Shown here: piece after piece, positions 53,395 to 62,149 of the stretch
Layout of the letters: the number at the start of each line of letters is the position of its first letter
Numbering within the stretch: position 1 is the stretch's first letter
Assembly: GCF_001280435.1 (NCBI RefSeq)
Contig: NZ_LBIP01000013.1
Coordinates: forward strand, 186,001 to 250,000
Source: Mangrovimonas xylaniphaga
GTDB taxonomy: Bacteria > Bacteroidota > Bacteroidia > Flavobacteriales > Flavobacteriaceae
Reading direction: 5' to 3'
DNA length: 64,000 bases
Position numbers and translations under genes: made by a program
Notes under the pieces: generated by a model
The model's database searches: none
The model's input: only the letters and a program-made list of their open reading frames with translations
Told to the model about the DNA's origin: nothing

Positions 53395-54156
53395 AGCTTC
53401 TTCCCAATACACATCCATTTCTTTAAGAGTCATATCCTCTAAAGATTTATTCAATTCCTTGGCTTTGGACTCCAAATATTTAAATCGGGAAATAAACTTT
53501 TTATTGGTGCGCTCCAGGGCATTTTCTGGGTTGATTTTTAAAAATCGAGCATAATTGATCAGGGAAAAGAACACATCTCCCAATTCATTTTCCATAGCTT
53601 CCACATCTCCCTTCTTCACTTCTTCCTGAAGTTCCTGTAGCTCCTCCTCTACCTTTTCCCAAACTTGATGTGGTTCTTCCCAATCAAATCCTACACCTGC
53701 AACCTTATCCTGTATACGACTAGCCTTTACCATAGCAGGTAAACTTCTAGGCACACCTTCCAGGACACTTTTCTTTCCTTCCTTAAGCTTTAATTGTTCC
53801 CAGTTGCGCTTTACATCTTCTTCATCATTCACTGTTACATCTCCATAAATATGCGGATGACGATCGATCAACTTATCACAAATACTATTACAGACATCTG
53901 CAATATCGAAAGCCTGTGTTTCACTTCCTATTTTGGAATAGAACACAATGTGCAAAAGTACATCACCCAATTCCTTTTTGATTTCTTCCAAATCATTGTC
54001 AAGGATGGCGTCTCCAAGTTCATAAACTTCTTCTATGGTAAGATGCCTTAGGGATTCCATGGTTTGCTTTCGGTCCCAAGGACATTGCTCGCGCAACTCA
54101 TCCATGATTACCAACAAACGCTCAAAGGCTTTAAGCTGTACTCTTTTATCTGTCAT
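53383..54156 (-). CDS. mazG: Nucleoside triphosphate pyrophosphohydrolase MazG
   Basis: 257 residues from the ATG at 54156. The longer frame to 54240 is rejected: a perfect -7 box lies at 54183-54190 within it and the family starts near LKAFERLLVIMDELREQCPWDRKQT. Two MazG domains are visible, each with the EExxE/ExxD pattern (for example EEVYELGDAI ... KKELGDVLLHI, and ENELGDVFFSL). Hydrolyses NTPs to NMP and pyrophosphate, sanitising pools. 12-residue tail. Confidence 0.92.
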   Translation of the reverse strand: MTDKRVQLKAFERLLVIMDELREQCPWDRKQTMESLRHLTIEEVYELGDAILDNDLEEIKKELGDVLLHIVFYSKIGSETQAFDIADVCNSICDKLIDRHPHIYGDVTVNDEEDVKRNWEQLKLKEGKKSVLEGVPRSLPAMVKASRIQDKVAGVGFDWEEPHQVWEKVEEELQELQEEVKKGDVEAMENELGDVFFSLINYARFLKINPENALERTNKKFISRFKYLESKAKELNKSLEDMTLKEMDVYWEEAKNQ

Positions 54157-54182
54157 AACTTGAGGTAAGGATTTTAATGACT

Positions 54183-54190
54183 CAAAAGTA
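54183..54190 (-). promoter_or_regulatory. Promoter -7 box of mazG
   Basis: TACTTTTG on the minus strand, exact consensus, 27 bp before the ATG at 54156. It fixes the mazG start. Confidence 0.55.
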
Positions 54191-54251
54191 CAACTATTTG
54201 CGTTTACCCAAAGACAAAGTGTGTCTTTAGGTAAACACATTTGGATAGTTT

Positions 54252-54692
54252 TTATTCTTCTTCTGAAGCAGCTTCGGCTTCTGCAACTGCTTTTGAAGTT
54301 TCTTCAACGGCAGCTAACAAATCATTATTTTGTAGCAAGTTGTACCATTGAATAATTTTCTTGATATCGCTAGCATATACGCGATCTTCATCATAATCTG
54401 GAAGGATTCCAAAGAAATACTCCTCTAGTGCTTCCTTATTGTCTTTATGGCTAACGGAAGTTGCTTTTCCTTCTTCCTTCTCCATAATTTTTTCAAACAC
54501 TTTAAACAGTGGTAATTCCTCAGTCAAAGTATACACGGCAATCTCGCTCAATACACTAATGTTGTTATGTACGTTTACAGAGATACGCTTTTTATCGATA
54601 AGGGACTCGGCAATAATACCACTCCTTGTTTGTGTCACTATTTTAAATAACCCTGGCTTTCCTGAAATTGAAAGAATTTTATCTAATCCCAT
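54252..54692 (-). CDS. DUF5606 protein
   Basis: 146 residues. The opening LDKILSISGKPGLFKIVTQTR and the VSVNVHNNISVLSEIAVYT-like segment match DUF5606, small cytosolic proteins of Bacteroidota with unknown function. The C-terminus is a Glu/Ala-rich acidic tail (VAEAEAASEEE). Located between mazG and def, a conserved flavobacterial order from memory. Confidence 0.85.
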   Translation of the reverse strand: MGLDKILSISGKPGLFKIVTQTRSGIIAESLIDKKRISVNVHNNISVLSEIAVYTLTEELPLFKVFEKIMEKEEGKATSVSHKDNKEALEEYFFGILPDYDEDRVYASDIKKIIQWYNLLQNNDLLAAVEETSKAVAEAEAASEEE

Positions 54693-54723
54693 AAATTGTA
54701 TTAACTTTTTTATAATTCGGTGG

Positions 54724-54731
54724 CAAATATA
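54724..54731 (-). promoter_or_regulatory. Promoter -7 box of the DUF5606 gene
   Basis: TATATTTG on the minus strand, exact consensus, 31 bp before the ATG at 54692. Confidence 0.5.
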
Positions 54732-54757
54732 ATTTTTTGCCTATGCTCTTTTAACTC

Positions 54758-55348
54758 TTAGCGTTTCTTTTTTAAAAGTGGGAAACGCATTCTGTAATCC
54801 ACTCTAATTTTTCCTTTGGCAATATTGGCAAGCTTTCCTTTGATCAAGCGCTTTTTAAGCGACGAAAGCTTGTCTGTAAACAACACACCATCAATATGGT
54901 CATACTCATGTTGAATCACTCGAGCAATCAACCCGTCAAACTCCTCTACTTTCGTTTCAAAATTCTCGTCTTGGTATTGCATCTTGATTTTTGGCTTTCT
55001 GAATACGTCCTCACGAACATCTGGAATGCTCAAACAACCTTCGTTGAATCCCCACTCTTCTCCTTCTTCTTCCAAAATTTCGGCATTGATAAAGGTGCGC
55101 TTGAAGTTTTTCAATTGCTCCTGTTCTTCTGAAGTAAATGATTCATCTTCTGCAAAAGGCTCCGTATCTACAATAAACAAACGGATAGGCAAGCCAATTT
55201 GTGGTGCAGCCAAACCTACGCCATACGCACCATACATGGTTTCGTACATATTTTCTATAAGCGTGTCTAATTGTGGATAATCCTTGGTGATGTTATCTCC
55301 TTTTTTTCTCAGGACTGGGTCACCGTAAGCAACAATTGGTAAAATCAT
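54758..55348 (-). CDS. def: Peptide deformylase
   Basis: Removes formyl from nascent N-terminal Met. 196 residues. All three motifs: GVGLAAPQIG, EGCLSIPDVR (metal Cys) and HEYDHIDG (HExxH). Between them is an acidic insertion (about 70-90: FAEDESFTSEEQEQLKNF), seen in Bacteroidota deformylases. Confidence 0.96.
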   Translation of the reverse strand: MILPIVAYGDPVLRKKGDNITKDYPQLDTLIENMYETMYGAYGVGLAAPQIGLPIRLFIVDTEPFAEDESFTSEEQEQLKNFKRTFINAEILEEEGEEWGFNEGCLSIPDVREDVFRKPKIKMQYQDENFETKVEEFDGLIARVIQHEYDHIDGVLFTDKLSSLKKRLIKGKLANIAKGKIRVDYRMRFPLLKKKR

Positions 55349-55368
55349 AAGTATTTTATTTTCGGATG

Positions 55369-55376
55369 CAAAAATA
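55369..55376 (-). promoter_or_regulatory. Promoter -7 box of def
   Basis: TATTTTTG on the minus strand, exact consensus, 21 bp before the def ATG. Confidence 0.55.
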
Positions 55377-55450
55377 CAACTATTAGTGCGTTTTTGAAAT
55401 TTTAGATAGGTTTTTAATTGACTTGGAAACTCCCGTTTCGGGTAGTGTTC

Positions 55451-55867
55451 CTATGATTTGGAATACAGATAACTCTGTAAAATTATCGTAGCACTAATTT
55501 CATCTATCAAGGCTTTGTTTTGACGCTGTTTCTTTTTTAGACCGCTATCAATCATGGTTTGAAAAGCCATTTTGGAAGTAAAGCGTTCATCCACTCTCTC
55601 AATAGGTGTATTAGGGAACCGTTCTGCCAACTTTTTCAAAAACGGTTGAATGGCCGCCTCGCTTTGGGAAGGTTCATCGTTCAATCGCTTAGGCTCTCCC
55701 ACCACAATACAAACTACATGTTCCTTGGAAAGATAGTCTTCCAAAAATGGCAACAATTCCTTTGTGGCAACTGTGGTAAGCCCAGAGGCGATGATCTGCA
55801 ACTCATCGGTTACAGCCAAACCTGTCCGCTTGGTTCCAAAATCAATGGCTAAAATTCTTCCGTTCAT
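55451..55867 (-). CDS. ruvX: Holliday junction resolvase-like/pre-16S rRNA nuclease (YqgF family)
   Basis: 138 residues, RNase H-like. MNGRILAIDFGTKRTGLAVTDE gives the first catalytic Asp, VVGEPKRLNDEPS follows, and VDERFTSKMA and the final DEISATIILQSYL complete the acidic set. Homologues mature the 5' end of 16S rRNA. Confidence 0.93.
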   Translation of the reverse strand: MNGRILAIDFGTKRTGLAVTDELQIIASGLTTVATKELLPFLEDYLSKEHVVCIVVGEPKRLNDEPSQSEAAIQPFLKKLAERFPNTPIERVDERFTSKMAFQTMIDSGLKKKQRQNKALIDEISATIILQSYLYSKS

Positions 55868-55871
55868 GCCA

Positions 55872-55879
55872 CAAAAATA
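55872..55879 (-). promoter_or_regulatory. Promoter -7 box of ruvX
   Basis: TATTTTTG on the minus strand, exact consensus, only 4 bp before the ATG at 55867; a leaderless transcript is likely. Confidence 0.5.
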
Positions 55880-55973
55880 CCATTTTAAAATCCATATTTT
55901 CTAAAGGCTTTGCCAATTTTCTCCTAAATCCCCATTATTTAGGCATCTCCTTTTTAACTAAAAATTATCGGCT

Positions 55974-55981
55974 TATCTTTG
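55974..55981 (+). promoter_or_regulatory. Promoter -7 box of dapD
   Basis: TATCTTTG, exact consensus. The ATG at 55983 directly abuts it and would fall before the expected transcription start, so the ATG at 55995 or 56004 is favoured. Confidence 0.6.
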
Positions 55982-56003
55982 CATGAATTTTGAAATGACA
56001 ACA

Positions 56004-56819
56004 ATGAACGAATTACAACAGATTATTGAAAACGCTTGGGAAGACAGAGCTTTGTTGACAGAGCAATCTACCATTGATAGCATTAGAAAAGTGATCACTT
56101 TACTTGACTCTGGAGAGTTGAGAGTTGCCGAACCAACTGCCGACGGATGGCAGGTAAACGAATGGGTAAAGAAAGCCGTAGTGCTTTATTTCCCTATCCA
56201 AAAAATGGAAACTTTGGAAGTCGGCATTTTTGAATTCCACGATAAAATTCCATTGAAGAAAGGCTACGCAGAAAAAGGAATTAGAGTAGTTCCTCACGCT
56301 GTTGCACGTCACGGAGCTTACATTTCTGCAGGTACTATTTTAATGCCTAGTTATGTAAATATTGGAGCTTACGTAGACGAAGGAACGATGGTAGACACTT
56401 GGGCTACTGTAGGAAGCTGTGCACAAATTGGTAAAAACGTACACCTTTCTGGTGGTGTTGGAATTGGCGGAGTTTTAGAGCCTCTTCAAGCTGCTCCAGT
56501 AATTATTGAAGACAATGCCTTTATCGGTTCTCGTTGTATCGTTGTAGAAGGTGTTCGCGTTGAAAAAGAAGCGGTATTGGGTGCAAATGTGTGCTTGACG
56601 GCTTCTACAAAAATTATCGACGTAACCGGAGACGAGCCTGTAGAAATGAAAGGTGTGGTTCCTGCAAGATCTGTAGTGATCCCTGGAAGTTACACAAAGA
56701 AATTCGCTGCTGGTGAATTCCAAGTACCATGTGCTTTGATTATTGGAAAACGTAAAGAAAGTACCGATAAAAAGACTTCTTTAAACAATGCGTTGCGCGA
56801 GTACGATGTAGCCGTGTAA
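56004..56819 (+). CDS. dapD: Tetrahydrodipicolinate N-succinyltransferase
   Basis: 271 residues from the ATG at 56004, which aligns with the usual start (MNELQQIIENAW). Earlier ATGs at 55983 and 55995 are possible. N-terminal segment ITLLDSGELRVAEPTADGWQV, then the left-handed beta helix of hexapeptide repeats (GTMVDTWATVGSCAQIG, SGGVGIGGVLEP, GSRCIVVEGV). Uses succinyl-CoA in the succinylase branch of DAP synthesis; dapB is at 11385. Confidence 0.95.
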   Translation: MNELQQIIENAWEDRALLTEQSTIDSIRKVITLLDSGELRVAEPTADGWQVNEWVKKAVVLYFPIQKMETLEVGIFEFHDKIPLKKGYAEKGIRVVPHAVARHGAYISAGTILMPSYVNIGAYVDEGTMVDTWATVGSCAQIGKNVHLSGGVGIGGVLEPLQAAPVIIEDNAFIGSRCIVVEGVRVEKEAVLGANVCLTASTKIIDVTGDEPVEMKGVVPARSVVIPGSYTKKFAAGEFQVPCALIIGKRKESTDKKTSLNNALREYDVAV

Positions 56820-56831
56820 TCACATATATTT

Positions 56832-56870
56832 TCACAAACACTCTTACTCTAAGGGTGTTTGTGATTTTTT
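56832..56870 (+). terminator. Rho-independent terminator after dapD
   Basis: TCACAAACAC / GTGTTTGTGA (56832-56841 with 56855-56864), a loop of 13 nt, and TTTTTT. Confidence 0.9.
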
Positions 56871-56906
56871 ACCTTACCCATATTTAACCAAACCGACTTC
56901 CTCAAC

Positions 56907-57968
56907 GTGAAAATACTTATTATTCAAAAGAAAATGATTGGTGACGTGCTCGCAACAAGTATTTTGTTTGAGGCCCTCAAAAAGAAATACCCAAAGAGCG
57001 AACTTCACTACGTCATCAACAGCAACACCTATCCCGTTGTAGAGAACAATCCTTTTATTGATCGGTTTTTATTTGTAACACCAGAAATAAAATCGAGCAA
57101 ATTGAAGTTCTTGAACTTTCTGAAAGTCATCAAAAAAGAAGAGTATGACATCGTCGTTGATGTATACAGCAAGTTTACCAGTGGATTGATGGCCGCCTTC
57201 TCAGGTGCCGGAATGAAGATTTCACAGCACAAATCCTACACCTCATACATCTACACCCATACGTTTGAGAACAAAAAAGTACCAGCTACCAATGCAGGAC
57301 TTGCTATAGAAAACAGGCTACAATTGTTACAACCTATTTCTGAATCCCTTTCAGAAACCATCATCAAACCTAAAATTTACCTGACCGATAGTGAAAGAGC
57401 TTCGGCCAAGGAACGATTGCTAAATGCTGGCATCAATTTAGAACACCCCCTTTTTATGATCGGTGTTTTGGGGAGTGCCAACACCAAAACCTATCCCTTG
57501 CCTCATATGGCCAAACTTATTGATGCCATAGTTGCCAAAACGCAAGGACAGATTCTATTCAATTACATTCCGAATCAAATTACGGAAGCCAAGACCATAT
57601 ACAATTTCTGTAATAAGACTACTAAAAAACACATCCTCTTCGATGTTTTTGGTGAAAGTATTCGGGAATTTTTGGCATTGACCAGCCATTGTTCGGCATT
57701 GATTGGTAATGAAGGTGGCGCAGTAAATATGGCTAAGGCACTTGAGATACCTACGTTCACGATTTTTTCTCCATGGATCAAAAAAGAAGCTTGGAACATG
57801 TTTGAAAATGGGACCACCAATGTGTCGGTACACCTTAAAGATGAAAAGCCAGAACTTTACGAAGGGAAATCCTTAAGCGACATGAAAGATGATGTGTTTG
57901 CCCTTTACGAGGCCTTTCCTCCTGAATTGATTTTACCAAAACTGGAGCACTATCTCGAGCAGTTTTAA
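56907..57968 (+). CDS. Glycosyltransferase family 9 (heptosyltransferase-like)
   Basis: 353 residues, GTG start. The opening KILIIQKKMIGDVLATSILFEALKKKYP is the nucleotide-sugar-binding N-terminus of GT9. Further features are GVLGSANTKTYPLP and the C-terminal HCSALIGNEGGAVNMAKALEIPTFTIFSPW. GT9 enzymes add heptose to LPS inner core. First gene of the surface-glycan cluster. Its end overlaps the convergent GT2 by 4 nt. Confidence 0.9.
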   Translation: MKILIIQKKMIGDVLATSILFEALKKKYPKSELHYVINSNTYPVVENNPFIDRFLFVTPEIKSSKLKFLNFLKVIKKEEYDIVVDVYSKFTSGLMAAFSGAGMKISQHKSYTSYIYTHTFENKKVPATNAGLAIENRLQLLQPISESLSETIIKPKIYLTDSERASAKERLLNAGINLEHPLFMIGVLGSANTKTYPLPHMAKLIDAIVAKTQGQILFNYIPNQITEAKTIYNFCNKTTKKHILFDVFGESIREFLALTSHCSALIGNEGGAVNMAKALEIPTFTIFSPWIKKEAWNMFENGTTNVSVHLKDEKPELYEGKSLSDMKDDVFALYEAFPPELILPKLEHYLEQF

Positions 57969-58789
57969 ACTGGTTTTTGAATGCCGAAATCAGTCCAAGC
58001 ACGTTTCTCCTTTTTGGTCGTGGCGCGAATGGCTAAATTCTTATCTATAGATTCTTGATTTTTATACCCTCTTGGATGGTCCAAGTGCAAACAGATGGCA
58101 CTATACCTAATTTGCTTCGACTTTATTCCATAATTGAATAAGCGTTCCCCCAACTCTCTATCCTGACCTCCATACTGCATACGCTCATCAAAACCATTGA
58201 CTGCCAATATATCTTCTTTCCATCCAGAAGCATTGTGCCCGTTCCAACTGGCGTTGGTAGGCGTCATGGCATTCAGCAATTTACTTTTGAAACCTGAAGC
58301 CGTCAACTTATTGTTTTTAAAAGACACTTTTAGACCATGCTCTTTGAGCCAGTTCACCCTAAAGCATCTTTGGGAAATAATATCCTCTTTTGAAATCACT
58401 TCCGAAATGGGCATAGGCAACATAAAGTACCCTCCGGAAAGGAAAAACCCAGGTTCACGATAGTCCATATGCACCTGTACAAAATCTTCCCTCGCTATAC
58501 AATCGCCATCACTCATCAAAATATAATCGGCCTTACATTTTAAAATAGCCTTGTTCAGGATTTGCGATTTCTGGAACCCATTGTCCTCATGCCAAACATG
58601 CACAATTGGAAAATCGACCTCAGCTCTCATACGGTCCAACAAATCGAAAGTAGGCTGTTTTGACCCATCATCGGCAATCACAATTTCAAATTGCTTATAG
58701 GTTTGCGCCGCATAGCTCCAAAGCACTTTTTCCAACCACGCTTCGGAATTATAGGTACTGATAATTATTGAAATTTTTGGTTTACTCAT
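57965..58789 (-). CDS. Glycosyltransferase family 2, copy 1
   Basis: 274 residues. N-terminal GT-A motif ISIIISTYNSEAWLEKVLWS, IADDGS, and the DGDCIARED (DxD-like) segment at about 93-102. The C-terminal FDERMQYGGQDRELGERLFNYG matches the galactosyltransferase C-terminal (7C) region. Overlaps the next copy by 8 nt and resembles it closely in order of motifs. Substrate unknown. Confidence 0.9.
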   Translation of the reverse strand: MSKPKISIIISTYNSEAWLEKVLWSYAAQTYKQFEIVIADDGSKQPTFDLLDRMRAEVDFPIVHVWHEDNGFQKSQILNKAILKCKADYILMSDGDCIAREDFVQVHMDYREPGFFLSGGYFMLPMPISEVISKEDIISQRCFRVNWLKEHGLKVSFKNNKLTASGFKSKLLNAMTPTNASWNGHNASGWKEDILAVNGFDERMQYGGQDRELGERLFNYGIKSKQIRYSAICLHLDHPRGYKNQESIDKNLAIRATTKKEKRAWTDFGIQKPV

Positions 58790-59612
58790 CTCTTTGCTGT
58801 TCTATTCCGTAGGCCGTAACGGTAGATTTTGTTTTTTTGGTCTGCTTTCTAATGGCTTTGTTTTGGTTCAAAGCGTCTTCATTTTTGTAGGGTCTTTCGT
58901 GATAAAGGTGCACGCAAATCACACTGTATCTCGCCTGAATGAACTTCAAGCCTTTGTTCATCAATCGCTCCCCTATTTCACGATCTTCACCTCCATAGCC
59001 CATGCGTTCATCAAAACCGTTTACATCCAAAACATCTTGTTTCCAAGCAGATACATTCATTCCGTCGAAGGTAGCTTTGGTAGGTGTAAAAGTATTTAAA
59101 AACCATGATTTTACCCCAAAGGAGGTCAATTTATTTAGTTTAAAGGTCTTTTCAAGCCCTCGCTCCAACAACCATTTGGCATCGAAACAATGTTGACTTT
59201 CCACATCTTTTTTGGTGATATCCTTCGAAATTTGCTCCGGCAACTTGAAATACCCTCCGGAAATCACACAGTTAGACTGCTGTAGCCGTAAATGTGTTTC
59301 TACAAAATCATTTCTTGGGATGCAGTCACCATCAGTAAAGATCAAATATTCGGCATTGGCCAAACTAATGGCCTTATTCAAAATTTTTGTCTTTTGAAAC
59401 CCATTGTCCTCTTGCCAAACATGGATAATGTTAAGCGATGAATTAGCTATAAAGCCATCTATTAAGTCCTTGGTTTCTTTGGAAGACCCATCATCTGCAA
59501 TAAGGATTTCAAAATTGGATTCAGTTTGAACTTCATATCCCCACAACACTTTTTGCAACCATTCCGGTTGGTTGTATGTGCTGATGATTACAGTGGCCTT
59601 TGGTGTTTCCAT
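58782..59612 (-). CDS. Glycosyltransferase family 2, copy 2
   Basis: 276 residues. Parallel to copy 1 along the whole length: IISTYNQPEWLQKVLWGYE, IADDGSSKETKDL, DGDCIPRNDFVETH, SGGYFKLPEQIS and NGFDERMGYGGEDREIGERLMNKG. The pair likely arose by tandem duplication and divergence. It starts at 59612 with a -7 box 6 bp upstream. Confidence 0.9.
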   Translation of the reverse strand: METPKATVIISTYNQPEWLQKVLWGYEVQTESNFEILIADDGSSKETKDLIDGFIANSSLNIIHVWQEDNGFQKTKILNKAISLANAEYLIFTDGDCIPRNDFVETHLRLQQSNCVISGGYFKLPEQISKDITKKDVESQHCFDAKWLLERGLEKTFKLNKLTSFGVKSWFLNTFTPTKATFDGMNVSAWKQDVLDVNGFDERMGYGGEDREIGERLMNKGLKFIQARYSVICVHLYHERPYKNEDALNQNKAIRKQTKKTKSTVTAYGIEQQRDE

Positions 59613-59617
59613 TAGTG

Positions 59618-59625
59618 CAAAAATA
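59618..59625 (-). promoter_or_regulatory. Promoter -7 box of the GT2 pair
   Basis: TATTTTTG on the minus strand, exact consensus, 5 bp before the ATG at 59612. The overlapping plus strand carries a weaker box for the next gene. Confidence 0.5.
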
Positions 59626-59651
59626 CTATTTTTACATCCAATTTGGTGACC

Positions 59652-60413
59652 ATGCTCAAACTATCAGGGGTAATTATTACCTATAACGAAGAACGAAACA
59701 TTGAACGCTGCCTACAATCTTTGGTAGGTATTGTGGATGAAATTGTGGTGGTTGATTCATTTTCAACCGATAACACTAAAGCCATCTGTGAGAAGTACAA
59801 GGTCACTTTTATTGAACAGCAATTCTTGGGATATATAGAACAAAAAAACTTTGCCCTTCAACAGGCATCCCATGATTATATCGTATCCTTGGATGGTGAC
59901 GAGGCTCTTTCTGACACTCTTCGAGAATCCATTTTAAAGCTGAAAAACAATTGGCAATGGGATGGCTATTACTGCAACCGTTTCAATAATTTCTGTGGAC
60001 AGTGGATCAAGCATTCCGATTGGTATCCCAACAGAAAACTTCGCGTATTCGATCGTAGAAAAGCGTCTTGGAAAGGCATCAATCCACACGACAATGTCGT
60101 CTTGCATGATACAAAAGCAAAAGCGGGGAAATTAAAAGGTGATTTGCTACACTGGACCTATCAAACCTATTCAGAATTCAACCAAAAAACAGAATACTTT
60201 TCAAGTATTGCCGCCAAAGCCTATTTTGATTTGGGCAAAAAAGCCAGCTTATGGAAAATAGTCTTCAACCCTACATGGGCCTTTTTTAAATCCTATGTGC
60301 TAAGATTAGGTTTTTTGGATGGCTTAAACGGCTTGGTCATTTGTATTCAAACATCCAACATCACGTTTTTAAAGTATACCAAACTTCGGGAATTGTACAA
60401 AAATCAGGATTAG
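59652..60413 (+). CDS. Glycosyltransferase family 2, LPS core type (WaaE-like)
   Basis: 253 residues from the ATG at 59652; TTG/GTG codons just upstream are less likely. GVIITYNEERNIERCLQSL, VVVDSFSTDNT and VSLDGDEAL (DxD) form the GT-A site; the later HDNVVLHDTKAKAGKLKGDLLHWTYQT segment is typical of WaaE/KdtX-like beta-1,4-glucosyltransferases. Ends with a membrane-associated hydrophobic stretch. Convergent overlap of 4 nt with the next gene. Confidence 0.88.
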   Translation: MLKLSGVIITYNEERNIERCLQSLVGIVDEIVVVDSFSTDNTKAICEKYKVTFIEQQFLGYIEQKNFALQQASHDYIVSLDGDEALSDTLRESILKLKNNWQWDGYYCNRFNNFCGQWIKHSDWYPNRKLRVFDRRKASWKGINPHDNVVLHDTKAKAGKLKGDLLHWTYQTYSEFNQKTEYFSSIAAKAYFDLGKKASLWKIVFNPTWAFFKSYVLRLGFLDGLNGLVICIQTSNITFLKYTKLRELYKNQD

Positions 60414-61183
60414 CTCTTTTTCTTCCTCCAAAAAAAGTACTTCTTCTTGAAGGCTTCCTTCTTCTTGAAACCAGAGGAAAACTTCTTTGAGAAAAAATAC
60501 ATCTTTTCTTTGATTTCTTCCTTAGGCGCTCCAATCAATGTGGCATATTCGTCGCTAATAATATCCAACATATAATCTTTGGGAGACAAACGCGCAAAAT
60601 TGTTCAAACGCATATCCAAATCCATCTTTTCAAAGCGCATTCTGTTCAAGTCTACCAAATAAAACTGGAATTCACCGTCCACTTGTTTTATCAAGGTATT
60701 TCCCGGGGAATGATCCAAAAAGTGCACCCCTTTTTCGTGAAGCTCATAAGTAAACCTTGTGAATTCCCTCAAAATACGTTCGTAATCCTCGCACATGGGT
60801 TCATCAATAAGTTTCCTAATCGTAAAATCGTATTCCAATTGCTTACTAATGTAATAGCTCTCCTTAAAAAACAAAGGTGTTTTGTGCTCAACATAAGCGA
60901 CGGCATCTGGAGTACCAATGCCCATCCCCTGCAATTTACTGGCGTATTCAAACGAACGTTGGGCCTTGCTTTTTCTAAAAAAATTGTAGACAATCTTGTT
61001 GATTAAATTAGGCACCTTAAACGACTTCACATTACAATGAATGCCATTTATATCTAAGGTTTTAATCACATTTCTATATCCAGTCCCAATTAATTCCCCT
61101 GAAGAATCAAAACGCTGCAAGGCCTCTTCAAGGATTGGTTTGGATATATTTACATTTTTATCGATGACAATTTTTGTAGGCAT
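60410..61183 (-). CDS. Lipopolysaccharide kinase (Kdo/WaaP)-like protein
   Basis: 257 residues from the ATG at 61183; the longer frame to 61240 is rejected because a perfect -7 box lies at 61204-61211. Protein-kinase-like: the catalytic segment HEKGVHFLDHSPGNTLIK (DHxPxN) and FYLVDLNRMRF (D of the DFG equivalent) are present. The N-terminal FRKSKAQRSFEYASKLQGMGI portion resembles InaA/Kdo kinase proteins. Predicted to phosphorylate LPS core sugars. Confidence 0.85.
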   Translation of the reverse strand: MPTKIVIDKNVNISKPILEEALQRFDSSGELIGTGYRNVIKTLDINGIHCNVKSFKVPNLINKIVYNFFRKSKAQRSFEYASKLQGMGIGTPDAVAYVEHKTPLFFKESYYISKQLEYDFTIRKLIDEPMCEDYERILREFTRFTYELHEKGVHFLDHSPGNTLIKQVDGEFQFYLVDLNRMRFEKMDLDMRLNNFARLSPKDYMLDIISDEYATLIGAPKEEIKEKMYFFSKKFSSGFKKKEAFKKKYFFWRKKKS

Positions 61184-61203
61184 TTTAACTATATTTCGCG
61201 CTA

Positions 61204-61211
61204 CAAAAGTA
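61204..61211 (-). promoter_or_regulatory. Promoter -7 box of the LPS-kinase-like gene
   Basis: TACTTTTG on the minus strand, exact consensus, 20 bp before the ATG at 61183; fixes that start. Confidence 0.55.
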
Positions 61212-61265
61212 GCCTTTTCATCACAGTTAACACAGCCCAACCCAAATCGAATGAATATTTTACAT

Positions 61266-61273
61266 TATTTTTG
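61266..61273 (+). promoter_or_regulatory. Promoter -7 box of the rhamnosyltransferase-like gene
   Basis: TATTTTTG, exact consensus, 18 bp before the ATG at 61292. Confidence 0.55.
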
Positions 61274-61291
61274 CTCACGAATACACCCTGA

Positions 61292-62149
61292 ATGATGTTT
61301 AAACACTACCTCGTAACTAGATTTAACCTTAAAAATCCTAGTTGGAATACCACAAAAAATAATGAAACCCTCCTTACCGACGAATGGATGGAACATAGAA
61401 TGTGGTTATTTGAAAACTTTTGCCTTCCCAGTATTTTGGCGCAAAGCAATCAAAATTTTAAGTGGCTTATTTTCTTCGACAATTCAACATCAGATAAATT
61501 CAAGGAACAGATCCATGAGCTTTTGAAAGGGCATGATATCATTCTACCTTTTTTTATTGATGGTATGGTAAGTTTTCACCCATCCATCATGGATTTTATC
61601 ACACAGGATGCCAGTAAAGATGATTATATTATCACCTCTAGAATAGATAATGACGATTGCATCAGCAAGTATTACATAGATACCGTTCAGAAACAATTCA
61701 ACCAACAAAGCTTTTTGGCTATTGATATTGTGAAGGGCTATTCGCTTCAAATATCTCCTGAGGTCATGTTGGGCAAAAAAGAACACGTATTCAATCCTTT
61801 TATCAGTCTTATTGAAAAGAAGGAGAATTTCAAGACGGTTTGGCAAAGTGACCACAATATGTGGAAAACGGAGAACCGCATAGTTAAAGTGACCAAAGAG
61901 CGCTTGTGGATGTCCATAATCCACGAAAAAAACAAAGTGAACATGTTTGATGGTTACGATGCCGTGGATTGGAAAACCATAAAATCTGATTTTGTAGTTT
62001 CAAAGGAGATAGACGCATTTGTAAGCCAAAATCTAATCCCTGAAAAGGAATGGAAGACACTTAGTTTGAAAAACAAACTTTATGTGAAGTACGTACTACT
62101 GAGCAAAACGCTAAAAAAAGGATTGGGGATTTATAAATTGAAAAAATAA
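61292..62149 (+). CDS. Putative rhamnosyltransferase-type glycosyltransferase
   Basis: 285 residues. DEWMEHRMWLFENFCLPSIL and the following WLIFFDNST region match the putative rhamnosyl transferase family; the acidic RIDNDDCIS (about 118-126) supplies a DxD-type motif. Start may be ATG 61292 or 61295. The stop overlaps the GT4 start by one base. Sugar specificity is inferred from family name only. Confidence 0.82.
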   Translation: MMFKHYLVTRFNLKNPSWNTTKNNETLLTDEWMEHRMWLFENFCLPSILAQSNQNFKWLIFFDNSTSDKFKEQIHELLKGHDIILPFFIDGMVSFHPSIMDFITQDASKDDYIITSRIDNDDCISKYYIDTVQKQFNQQSFLAIDIVKGYSLQISPEVMLGKKEHVFNPFISLIEKKENFKTVWQSDHNMWKTENRIVKVTKERLWMSIIHEKNKVNMFDGYDAVDWKTIKSDFVVSKEIDAFVSQNLIPEKEWKTLSLKNKLYVKYVLLSKTLKKGLGIYKLKK

